The position numbers and the translations under genes are program-made. Below are positions 32,538 through 40,612 of a DNA stretch of 64,000 nt, piece after piece; positions within the stretch are counted from its first letter, which is position 1, and each line of letters opens with the position of its first letter. The stretch is from Pseudomonas chlororaphis. Its GTDB lineage: Bacteria > Pseudomonadota > Gammaproteobacteria > Pseudomonadales > Pseudomonadaceae. The stretch is taken from positions 124,001 through 188,000 of the forward strand of contig NZ_MSCT01000019.1 of assembly GCF_001921865.1 (NCBI RefSeq), given 5' to 3'. Below the pieces are notes generated by a model, which was given only the letters and a program-made list of their open reading frames with translations, ran no database searches and was not told the DNA's origin.

Positions 32538-33332
32538 CTACTTGTAACGGGCGGCGGCGCTGCTTTTCGACAGATTCGGTCCAAGGGCAAAACGTGCAGC
32601 CACGAAGGCCTCCCAATCGGCCGCGTCGGGCAGCGAAGGGATAGTGATCAACTCCCCTTGATCGAAGCCAGCCAGCGCCGCGTCCACCATCTCAGTGGCC
32701 TCCATGACCATCTCGGGCGGAATCCCACGGGCATCGATGCCCGCGCGCTCCCAGATCTCGGTACGAGTCACCCCTGGCAATACGGCCTGCACCTGTACGC
32801 CTTTGCCGTTCAACTCTGCAGCGAGCGATTGGGTCAGGCTCAGGACATACGCCTTGGTCGCGCTGTAGGTCGCATTGAAGCGCTCGGGAATCAACGCCAC
32901 CACCGAAGCGATGTTGATGATCGTCCCTCTTCCTTCCAGCGAAAAGCGGGCAGCCGCCGCAGCCGCCAGGCGAGTGAGCGCAACCACATTGAGCTGGATC
33001 ATCGACTCCAACTGCTCGGTGTCGGCAACAGCCAGGCTGCCGTCCGCCGCGATGCCCGCGTTGTTCAGCAACAGGCTGATCTTCGAGTCGGCACGCAAAC
33101 GCTGCTCGACCTTCAACACATCGGCCTTGAGTGTCAGGTCGGCCTTCAATACTTCAACCTGGACCTTGTACGCAGCCTGCAAACGGGCGGCGGCCACTTG
33201 TAGACGCTGCTCGTCTCGGGCAACCAGCAACAGATCGTAACCACGAGCAGCCAGACGCTCGGCGTAAACCGCACCGATACCGGATGAAGCACCGGTAACA
33301 AGTGCCAGGCCCTTGGGCGAAATCGAATTCAT
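32538..33332 (-). CDS. short-chain dehydrogenase/reductase
   Basis: A 264-residue classical SDR. It has the cofactor motif TGASSGIGAVYAE, NNAG (LLLNNAGIAADG), the catalytic serine in IINIASVVA and the Y-x-x-x-K active site in YSATKAYVLSL. The basic residue in VARDEQRLQ after strand 2 suggests NADPH. The substrate is unknown. The start at 33332 follows TGGAGAG. An A+T-rich segment with inverted repeats lies upstream. Confidence 0.88.
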   Translation of the reverse strand: MNSISPKGLALVTGASSGIGAVYAERLAARGYDLLLVARDEQRLQVAAARLQAAYKVQVEVLKADLTLKADVLKVEQRLRADSKISLLLNNAGIAADGSLAVADTEQLESMIQLNVVALTRLAAAAAARFSLEGRGTIINIASVVALIPERFNATYSATKAYVLSLTQSLAAELNGKGVQVQAVLPGVTRTEIWERAGIDARGIPPEMVMEATEMVDAALAGFDQGELITIPSLPDAADWEAFVAARFALGPNLSKSSAAARYK

Positions 33333-33402
33333 AACAACTCTCCAGAAAAGTGCTTGAGAAGTGGACGACAAGGAATCGGTACGCTGCTTGGGAAGCGATT
33401 TG

Positions 33403-33444
33403 ATTATAGTCATAATTCAATAAAATATTACGATCATAATTTTA
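33403..33444 (-). promoter_or_regulatory. A+T-rich inverted repeats upstream of the SDR gene
   Basis: ATTATAGTCATAAT (33403-33416) is a 5-4-5 palindrome. TAAAAT and ATTTTA (33421-33426 and 33439-33444) form a wider one. They lie 70-110 bases upstream of the SDR start and could be a binding site for the neighbouring TetR regulator. Confidence 0.35.
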
Positions 33445-33507
33445 TCGGCGCGATAGAAAATATCGAATGGCGCAACCTGCGCTAAGCGTGTTGGCGTGCC
33501 GCTAGCC

Positions 33508-33540
33508 AGAAAAAAAGGCCGGTCAAATGACCGGCCTTGT
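33508..33540 (-). terminator. intrinsic terminator of the comEA-like gene
   Basis: AAGGCCGGTCA and TGACCGGCCTT pair with a two-base loop. On the minus strand the stem is followed by TTTTTT. It lies 16 bases after the stop at 33556. Confidence 0.9.
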
Positions 33541-33555
33541 GGATGAATTGAAGCC

Positions 33556-33900
33556 TTAGTTGACCTTCAATTTTTCACGGTTGCTTTCCAGAATCGCCTT
33601 GCCGATTCCCTTGACCTCCAGCAGTTCGTCCACCGACGAGAAAGCTCCATTAGCTTCACGATATGCAACAATTGCCTTGGCTTTCACCTGACCGACTCCC
33701 GACAGTTCTCGCTGCAGAGTCGCGGCATCAGCGCTATTGAGGTCGACCATTGGCGTTTTCGGCGCAGCCACTACAGGCGCAGTCGAGTGCGCGTCCGCCA
33801 GCGCCGGCTTTGCCGCAGGAGCCGAGGGAGCCGCAACTACGCTGACGGAGACACTGGTCAGCAAGGCCAGAAGCAAAGAATGGAAATAACTTGCACGCAT
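33556..33900 (-). CDS. ComEA-family helix-hairpin-helix protein
   Basis: A 114-residue secreted protein: signal peptide (SLLLALLTSVSVSVVAA), an Ala/Pro-rich linker, then a ComEA helix-hairpin-helix DNA-binding domain (about 50-114) with VDLNSADAATLQRELSGVG and ELLEVKGIGKAIL. In competent bacteria ComEA binds incoming DNA in the periplasm; in Pseudomonas the role is unproven. The start at 33900 follows GGAG. The same gene lies downstream of wbpM in P. aeruginosa, marking the conserved edge of the O-antigen locus. Confidence 0.88.
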   Translation of the reverse strand: MRASYFHSLLLALLTSVSVSVVAAPSAPAAKPALADAHSTAPVVAAPKTPMVDLNSADAATLQRELSGVGQVKAKAIVAYREANGAFSSVDELLEVKGIGKAILESNREKLKVN

Positions 33901-34023
33901 AAATGACACTCCATGACATCGTTGATTGAGAAGCAGCTTTTCCGAAGCTGCTCCTCAAACTTAGGCCATGGGGATGCACTGTCAAAAATGGATTATTTAC
34001 AGATCATGTAATAGTCGAGCCTC

Positions 34024-35085
34024 TCAAGCTGCTCGCTGCTCCGACGCACCGGCGCGGTATTTCAGCGCCAGAATGAGCAGGGGCACATAGGCCACGATCA
34101 CTCCCAGCGCCCCATCAAGCTTCTGCAACGCGACGCACAGACCGATGGGTAACAGCCAGAGCAGATTGATCATCGCAACGCCCAAGGTCACTGGAACATG
34201 GCTTCCCAGTTGGCGTGAAGCGAACTGATAACCGTGGCTGCGGTGAGCCTCGTAGATGCGCTCGCCACGGAAAAAACGCCGGAGCAGGGTAAAGGTCGCA
34301 TCAACGATGAACACCCCAAGCAAAATGCACCACACCCAGAGAAAATCGGCGTTTTTCCAGGCGGCCTGCAGCGAAAGAATACCCAGCACAATGCCCAGGA
34401 ATCCGCTGCCGATATCCCCCATGAAGATTTTCGCCGGCGGGAAGTTCCAATAAAGAAAACCCAATGCGCAGGTGGCGAGCAGCAAGGGCGGCCAGATCAG
34501 GTCGTCATATCCTGAGACCCAATAGATCAGACAGATGCCCAGGCAAGAGGTCACCGCCTCGACACTGGCGATCCCGTCGATACCATCCATGAAATTGTAG
34601 AGATTCAACATCCAGACCAGATAGATCACGGCCAGCCCATGCCCTATCCAGCCAAGGTCCAGGATCGTCCCGAACACCTCGAGCGGCGGCAAGCCTCCCA
34701 GCCAGAACAGGGCCCAGAGGCTGCCGGCAAAATGTCCCAGCAAGCGCCAGCGGGCCGCGATGGGCCGGTGATCATCGATGAACCCAAGCAAGGCGATGCC
34801 GGCGCCGGCGCCTGACAGGCTCCAGACCAGGCTGGAGCTGATGACTCCAAGCGTTCCGGCCAGAGGCAAGGCAATAAGGAAAGTCAGGACGATCCCTACT
34901 CCGCCACTGCGCGGCGTAGGAATGGAATGGGAACTACGAGCGTTTGGAATCTCCATCAGCCTGTGGGTCAGCGCATAACGAAGAAAAGCTCCAGTCACCC
35001 CCAGCGAGAGAACGGCAATGATCGGTAGCGACCACAGCAACCCCATCCAGGGAAACCAAAGGTCAGACGATGCTTGAGAGTTCAA
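34024..35085 (-). CDS. wbpL: WecA/WbpL-type phosphoglycosyltransferase (undecaprenyl-phosphate HexNAc-1-phosphate transferase)
   Basis: A polytopic enzyme of 353 residues with about ten membrane helices. It carries the family motifs ARSSHSIPTPRSGG, DDHRP (metal Asp pair), NFMDGIDGIASVE and IFMGDIGSGFLG. Such enzymes start O-antigen or common-antigen synthesis by transferring a HexNAc-1-phosphate from UDP-sugar to undecaprenyl phosphate at the cytoplasmic face. I favour a TTG start at 35085, which has GGAG eight bases upstream; the first ATG (35046) lacks a ribosome-binding site and would cut into helix 1. It is the last gene of the locus. Confidence 0.88.
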   Translation of the reverse strand: MNSQASSDLWFPWMGLLWSLPIIAVLSLGVTGAFLRYALTHRLMEIPNARSSHSIPTPRSGGVGIVLTFLIALPLAGTLGVISSSLVWSLSGAGAGIALLGFIDDHRPIAARWRLLGHFAGSLWALFWLGGLPPLEVFGTILDLGWIGHGLAVIYLVWMLNLYNFMDGIDGIASVEAVTSCLGICLIYWVSGYDDLIWPPLLLATCALGFLYWNFPPAKIFMGDIGSGFLGIVLGILSLQAAWKNADFLWVWCILLGVFIVDATFTLLRRFFRGERIYEAHRSHGYQFASRQLGSHVPVTLGVAMINLLWLLPIGLCVALQKLDGALGVIVAYVPLLILALKYRAGASEQRAA

Positions 35086-35299
35086 GGTGTCGACTCCAAC
35101 GGCATGTCGTGGCAGCGAAGTCTGGAACCATCACGCGGTCCCGGCTGACCACTTCATTGTGTTTTTATTTTTGTAGTTGCAGAGCAGAACATTTACAAAT
35201 GCATCAGAACGCTGGCCATCCAACAGCGTTCGTTCTGCGGTAACGCCCCTCGGTACCAGGCAGCAGTCCTGGAACTCCGAGGGGTCTATCTCGTACAAC

Positions 35300-37294
35300 T
35301 TAGGGCTCGAGCCGACGCTGCTGATAAATCCAGTCGACGATCTCGCTGTCCGGAGTGTAGCCACTCACGGTGTCACGCAACAGTTGTCGGACCCTCGAAT
35401 AATCGTCCTGGTCGACAGCCAGCAGTAATTCGCCCAACCTGGCCTTCAGTACTTCCCACGGCAGATAGTCTTCGTTGGCACTCATGATCATCGGGTGCTG
35501 GGTCGCCACGACATTGTCACCGATCAACAGTTCTTCGTAGAGCTTTTCGCCCGGACGCAGCCCGGTGAATTCAACAGCGATATCGCCATGGGGGTTCTTT
35601 TCGGAGCGCAGGCTCAACCCGGACAGGTGAACCATCTTCTCGGCCAGTTCGACGATCCGCACCGGTTCGCCCATATCCAGCACAAACACATCGCCGCCCT
35701 GCCCCATGGAACCTGCCTGAATCACCAGTTGAGCGGCCTCCGGGATGGTCATGAAATAACGCGTGATGCGCGGGTGGGTGACCGTCAGTGGCCCGCCCGA
35801 CTTAATCTGCTTGTGAAACAACGGAATGACTGAACCTGAAGAGCCCAGCACATTGCCGAAACGCACCATGGTAAAGCGGGTTTTATTCACCCGGGAAACA
35901 TTGGCATGCTCCCCGAACAAAACCGGCGCCACTTCACGGCTCAGGGCCTGCAGGGTCATCTCAGCCAGGCGCTTGGTACTGCCCATGACATTCGTCGGGC
36001 GTACTGCCTTATCCGTTGAAATCAACACGAAGTTCGCGACATTCGCCCGAAGAGCGGCCTGTGCCGTACTCAATGTGCCTATCACATTGTTCATCAGGCC
36101 TTCAGCGATATTGTGCTCGACCATGGGGACATGCTTGTAGGCTGCGGCGTGATACACCGTATCCACGTGCCAGGTTTGCATGATGTCGAGCAATTTTTCC
36201 TGATTGCGCACGGAACCAAGGATCGGCAACAGCTTCACCGACAGCGACTCACGCACGATGCGCTGCTCGAGTTCCTGCAGGATGCTGTAGAGATTGAACT
36301 CACTGTGCTCATAGAGCAGCATCGTGGTCGGGCGCAACGCAAGGATCTGCCGACACAGTTCCGAGCCGATCGAACCACCCGCTCCCGTGATCAGGACCGA
36401 TTGTTCCTTGATGCAATGCTCGAGCAGTTCTTCCTGAGGAGGGACCGAATCGCGCCCCAGCAGGTCGGCGATATCGACCTCCTGAATATCATCGACCTTG
36501 ACCCGCCCGCTCGCCAGATCCATGAAGCCCGGCACACTTTGCACATGCAGGCCGAAACCTTCGAGGAAACTCAGGATCTCTCGGCGCCTGGTCCGGTTCG
36601 CAGAGGGAATGGCCAGCAGGATTTGTTGCGCGCCGGTCGCATCGAGCATTTGCTGAATATGCTTGGGCTTATAGACATGCAGTCCGGAAATCACTCGCTC
36701 GGCAATATTGCTGTCGTCGTCGATGAACGCCACCGGACGCATCAGGCGGCCCATCCGCAAAGCCGCGACCAACTGGTTGCCGGCCGCCCCAGCACCGTAA
36801 ATGGCTACCTTCGGCAGGCCATCATCCCGACTGGTGAAGGGAACATGTTGCGCCGCCGTGAACCAGTCGCCCAGAAAATATTGACGCATCGCCAGGCGCA
36901 AGCCGCCAATCATCACCAGGCTCAACCACCAGTAATTAAAAATGATCGACCTGGGGACCAGCGGCTGACGGCTGCTGCTCCAATACACAATCAGAGCAAG
37001 TATCAACGCCGACAGACTGACGGCCTTGATGATGGTTATCAGCGCATCGTTGCCGAAATAACGCATGACCGCACGGTACATGCCAAAACGGATGAACAAC
37101 GGAATGGCGACAACAGTGGCACTCAAAAATAACCAGAGGTAATCGGCAAAGGGATTGACCAGATCATCAACGCCTAAACGAACGACAAAGGCCATCCAGA
37201 GAGCAAACCAAACAAGAACAACGTCAGTCACTACCTGAAAGGCGCGCTTCTGCCGACGCGTTAATCCCAGTAAAAAGGCTCTCAACTTATCCAT
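35300..37294 (-). CDS. wbpM: UDP-GlcNAc 4,6-dehydratase WbpM (PglF/CapD family)
   Basis: The 664-residue membrane dehydratase has four N-terminal helices (within about 18-135), a CoA-binding-like Rossmann domain (KVAIYGAGAAGNQL at about 163) and a C-terminal SDR domain starting at TGAGGSIGSEL (about 300). The catalytic region STDKAVRPTNVMGSTK has Met in place of the usual Tyr (M-x3-K), the distinguishing trait of WbpM-type enzymes. It converts UDP-GlcNAc to the 4-keto-6-deoxy sugar, the substrate for the aminotransferase encoded just upstream. Pseudomonas O-antigen loci end with this gene. Confidence 0.94.
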   Translation of the reverse strand: MDKLRAFLLGLTRRQKRAFQVVTDVVLVWFALWMAFVVRLGVDDLVNPFADYLWLFLSATVVAIPLFIRFGMYRAVMRYFGNDALITIIKAVSLSALILALIVYWSSSRQPLVPRSIIFNYWWLSLVMIGGLRLAMRQYFLGDWFTAAQHVPFTSRDDGLPKVAIYGAGAAGNQLVAALRMGRLMRPVAFIDDDSNIAERVISGLHVYKPKHIQQMLDATGAQQILLAIPSANRTRRREILSFLEGFGLHVQSVPGFMDLASGRVKVDDIQEVDIADLLGRDSVPPQEELLEHCIKEQSVLITGAGGSIGSELCRQILALRPTTMLLYEHSEFNLYSILQELEQRIVRESLSVKLLPILGSVRNQEKLLDIMQTWHVDTVYHAAAYKHVPMVEHNIAEGLMNNVIGTLSTAQAALRANVANFVLISTDKAVRPTNVMGSTKRLAEMTLQALSREVAPVLFGEHANVSRVNKTRFTMVRFGNVLGSSGSVIPLFHKQIKSGGPLTVTHPRITRYFMTIPEAAQLVIQAGSMGQGGDVFVLDMGEPVRIVELAEKMVHLSGLSLRSEKNPHGDIAVEFTGLRPGEKLYEELLIGDNVVATQHPMIMSANEDYLPWEVLKARLGELLLAVDQDDYSRVRQLLRDTVSGYTPDSEIVDWIYQQRRLEP

Positions 37295-37459
37295 AACACC
37301 TTGAACACCTCTATTACTCCTGAAATATATCTGGTGCCACGCTGGGTGATCCCGAGAAGTTCCATTTTATGACAACACACCAGCCCGCTTTTACCGTCCG
37401 GCAAACAAATCTTTTGTGCAGGGGCGAAAACGCGCCTCTGCACAAATCTGCGCTGATTG

Positions 37460-38635
37460 TCAGCGCACGGCCAGTTGCATGACCTCTTTGAGCACCGAGC
37501 ACGTTTTCTCGATTTCAGCAGCCTTCAGCGTAGGGTGTACCAGGAACATCAGGCTGGTTTCGCCCAGCTCCCGAGCGATCGGCAAGCGGGTTGCGGGGCG
37601 CCACTCAGTGTTATCAAAGGCCTTTTCCAGATAGACCTCGGAACAGGAGCCGGAATAGACCGGGACTTGCCGCGCCGTAATCTCCGCGAGGATACGATCC
37701 CTGTCCCAGCCGTCCTTGAGTTGTTGAGGCTCGACGAAGACGTAGCACTTATAGGCCGCGTGCACGCTGCCTTCAGGTATGGCCGGTGTGCGCAGGCCAT
37801 TGAGCTGGCGAGCGCACTCCCAGATCTGCTGCGAATTCGCCAGACGGCTGGCCTGCCAATCAGCCATGCGCTTGAGCTGAATCCGGCCAATCACAGCCTG
37901 GACTTCCAGCATTCTCCAGTTGGTGCCGAAGCTTTCGTGCACCCAGCGAAATCCCGGAGGATGCTCACGCTCATAAACAGCTTCCCAGCTTTTGCCGTGA
38001 TCCTTGAAGGCCCACATATCCGCCCACAACTGACGATCATTGGTGGTGACCATGCCGCCCTCGCCACCCGTGGTCATGATTTTGTCCTGACAGAAAGACC
38101 AGGCGCCGACATGACCGATCGAGCCGACCGGACGCCCCTTGTACCAGGCGCCATGGGCCTGGGCACAGTCTTCGATCACCTTGAAATCGAATTCCTGCGC
38201 CAGGGCCATGATCGGGTCCATATCGCATGGCCAGCCGGCCAGGTGCACGCAAATGACCGCACGAGTGCGTGGAGTCATCACCGCGCGAATGGTCTGCGCA
38301 GTGAAGTTCTGCGAGTCGCGATCCACATCGGCGAAAACCGGAACCGCTCCGGCATTGACGATACTCGACACCGACGCCAGGAACGTACGCGAGGTAACGA
38401 TGACTTCATCACCCGCGCCAATCCCCAGGGCCTTAAGGGCCAGGTCCAGGGCGACCGTGCCGTTGGCTAGCGCAATGGCGTATTGAGTGCCCGCCCATGC
38501 CGCGAATTCCTTTTCGAACTCACGTCCTTGGGTGCCGGTCCAGTAATTGACTTTATTGGACAGGATCACATCACGTACAGCATCAGCCTCTTCGTCGGAG
38601 AAAGAAGGCCAGGGAGAAAAAGGTGAATTCAACAC
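37460..38635 (-). CDS. DegT/DnrJ/EryC1 sugar aminotransferase
   Basis: A 391-residue PLP-dependent enzyme of the sugar-aminotransferase fold. It has ALANGTVALDLALKALG (phosphate-binding region), VIEDCAQAHGAWYKG (Asp contacting the PLP ring) and SFCQDKIMTTGGEGG with the Schiff-base lysine. Next to wbpM, the likely reaction is transfer of an amino group to C4 of a UDP-4-keto-6-deoxy-HexNAc, as PglE does; no PglD-type acetyltransferase is present. No ATG is close. GTG at 38635 has ACAGG eight bases upstream, while TTG at 38641 is too near that site. Confidence 0.87.
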   Translation of the reverse strand: MLNSPFSPWPSFSDEEADAVRDVILSNKVNYWTGTQGREFEKEFAAWAGTQYAIALANGTVALDLALKALGIGAGDEVIVTSRTFLASVSSIVNAGAVPVFADVDRDSQNFTAQTIRAVMTPRTRAVICVHLAGWPCDMDPIMALAQEFDFKVIEDCAQAHGAWYKGRPVGSIGHVGAWSFCQDKIMTTGGEGGMVTTNDRQLWADMWAFKDHGKSWEAVYEREHPPGFRWVHESFGTNWRMLEVQAVIGRIQLKRMADWQASRLANSQQIWECARQLNGLRTPAIPEGSVHAAYKCYVFVEPQQLKDGWDRDRILAEITARQVPVYSGSCSEVYLEKAFDNTEWRPATRLPIARELGETSLMFLVHPTLKAAEIEKTCSVLKEVMQLAVR

Positions 38636-38799
38636 AACCAATACCTGTCAGTTTTCATTCGAAATATGGAGAGCTCTCACTGAGCTCCTGCTGTCTACAA
38701 AAAGCCTGGGCATCGCATCAGCATTCACGAGCGCCGCAGCAAACACAACCGACCCTTTACCGGGGTAAATGCCGAAGACTTACAGTGCCGCCAACCGGT

Positions 38800-39396
38800 T
38801 CAGCGCCTGGTCCCAGTAAACTTGGCGGCAGTCACTTCACCTTCCGCACTGATACCGTCACGAATAACGACCTTTTTGACCGTCAGGAAGATGACCTTCA
38901 AGTCAAGCCACAAAGACTGGTTATCCACATACCAGACATCCAGCTTGAACTTTTCTTCCCACTCCAAGGCATTACGACCATTGATCTGGGCCCAGCCGGT
39001 CACCCCAGGGCGCAGCTCATGACGACGATACTGTTCGCTATCGTAGAGTGGCAAATATTCCATCAGCAGAGGTCGCGGTCCTACCAGGCTCATGTCCCCT
39101 TTCAATACATTCCACAACTCAGGCAATTCATCCAGGCTGCTCGAACGTAAAAAACTGCCAAACGGTGTCATGCGCTCCGAATCCGGCAACGGGTTGCCCA
39201 TGGTGTCATGGGCATCACGCATCGTACGGAACTTGACCATCTCGAAGGGCTTGCCATCCTTACCCGGACGAACCTGACGAAACAATACCGGTGAACCGAG
39301 TTTCTTGCGGATCTGCCAGGCAACCACCGCCATGACTGGTGCCAGTAACAACAGGCCCAGTGCCGAAGCGAACAGATCGAACCCACGCTTAATCAT
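38800..39396 (-). CDS. PglC-like initiating sugar transferase (monotopic phosphoglycosyltransferase)
   Basis: A 198-residue protein of the small bacterial sugar transferase family. An N-terminal re-entrant hydrophobic segment (FDLFASALGLLLLAPVMAVV) is followed by the catalytic block with the Asp-Glu dyad in SLDELPELWNVLKGDMSLVG and PRPLL. Its size matches PglC rather than the longer WbaP/WcaJ proteins. It would load a phospho-sugar, perhaps the 4-amino-6-deoxy HexNAc made by WbpM and the aminotransferase, onto undecaprenyl phosphate. Its start overlaps the stop of the upstream GT4 gene (ATGA). Confidence 0.87.
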   Translation of the reverse strand: MIKRGFDLFASALGLLLLAPVMAVVAWQIRKKLGSPVLFRQVRPGKDGKPFEMVKFRTMRDAHDTMGNPLPDSERMTPFGSFLRSSSLDELPELWNVLKGDMSLVGPRPLLMEYLPLYDSEQYRRHELRPGVTGWAQINGRNALEWEEKFKLDVWYVDNQSLWLDLKVIFLTVKKVVIRDGISAEGEVTAAKFTGTRR

Positions 39397-40610
39397 CGAG
39401 CCACACCCTCCAGCCAATCAACAAATTGGTCCGCCAGCTGACGTCGGTCAAACTCTCTGACCGCCAGCTCTCGACCTCTCACCCCCTTGGCCTTCAACGC
39501 CTCACGGGAGTCGGCGGCCTGGATCAGAGCATCGGCGAACAACGAAGGGTTTTCCGGCGGGACGACAAAACCGCAGTCTTCCTTGGCAATCATTTCAGCC
39601 AGCCAGCCCGGATAGTTGTTTAGCACGGGTAGCGCCGAGGCAATGTAGTCAAAAAACTTGTTGGGCGAAGTGCCGTAATAAAAAGCCGGAACATTGGCAA
39701 GCAACTGCAGACCAAGATCCGCACTGGCCATCAGGCCGGACAACTTGGCCTTGTTCACCGGGTCGTGAAAGATCACATTGTCCAACCCTTCCCGCACTGC
39801 CCGCTGCTGCAGCGCCGGCTTCAACTTGCCCTGTCCGATCAGCACCAAACGGATATCGTCGCGTTGACGAAGCTTTAGTTCCTTCGCCGCGTCCAGTACC
39901 GAGTCCAGTTTATTGGCAACACCGTGAGTACCGGCAAAGACCGCCATCAGTTGGTCTTTTTCCACACCGACAGGCCGCCATGGTTCAGTGGGCGCACTGA
40001 AAATTTCAAGGTCGCAACCATTGGGGATCATGCTGATTCGCTCCCGTGCGACACCACGATGGGCGATACCGTCGACAATCCCCGGGGAAAGCCCGATGAC
40101 CCGATGCGCAGAACGGTAGCTCGCCCATTCGAGCAGAGACAGGGCAGAAAGAACCAGCGGGTTGCGAATGACGCCCATTGCTTTGGGCAGTTCGGGCCAG
40201 AGATCACGAACCTCGAATACGAACGGTTTATTGCGCAACCAACGGGCAAAGATGCCGGGAATCCCTGCGGTCAGTGGTGTAGTGGTGGCAAAGACCAGAT
40301 CGTAACGCTCGGTCAATGCAAGGCCGATACTGCGAAACGCAAACTTCAGAAAACTAAGGGCTCGAGTGAACAGGCCGTCACTGTTGGAGTACGCCAGATC
40401 GAATTCAATGATTTCGATTCCATCGACAATGCCTTTGCGTTTCCCGCCTACAAAAGGTCCTTCAAGTCCGGTCTGGCCGCCACCGTAGCTACCGCAGACC
40501 ATGGAAACCTGATGCCCGCGAGCAATCAGGCGACGGGCCATTTCGTAGGACCGGATACCGACAGCTCCTTTCGGAGTAGAAAAATGCTGATGAAAATAAA
40601 GAATTTTCAT
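39393..40610 (-). CDS. GT4 glycosyltransferase (WbuB-like)
   Basis: A 405-residue cytoplasmic, GT-B fold transferase. The N-terminal acceptor domain starts MKILYFHQHFSTPKGAVGIR, as in WbuB proteins. The donor site has SMIPNGCDLEIF and an E-x7-E-like segment near NVPAFYYGTSPNKFFDYIAS. It probably adds the second sugar to the lipid-linked primer made by the adjacent PglC-like enzyme. Donor and acceptor cannot be fixed from sequence. It overlaps the next gene by four bases and follows the heparinase-like gene by two. Confidence 0.85.
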   Translation of the reverse strand: MKILYFHQHFSTPKGAVGIRSYEMARRLIARGHQVSMVCGSYGGGQTGLEGPFVGGKRKGIVDGIEIIEFDLAYSNSDGLFTRALSFLKFAFRSIGLALTERYDLVFATTTPLTAGIPGIFARWLRNKPFVFEVRDLWPELPKAMGVIRNPLVLSALSLLEWASYRSAHRVIGLSPGIVDGIAHRGVARERISMIPNGCDLEIFSAPTEPWRPVGVEKDQLMAVFAGTHGVANKLDSVLDAAKELKLRQRDDIRLVLIGQGKLKPALQQRAVREGLDNVIFHDPVNKAKLSGLMASADLGLQLLANVPAFYYGTSPNKFFDYIASALPVLNNYPGWLAEMIAKEDCGFVVPPENPSLFADALIQAADSREALKAKGVRGRELAVREFDRRQLADQFVDWLEGVAR

Positions 40611-40612
40611 GT

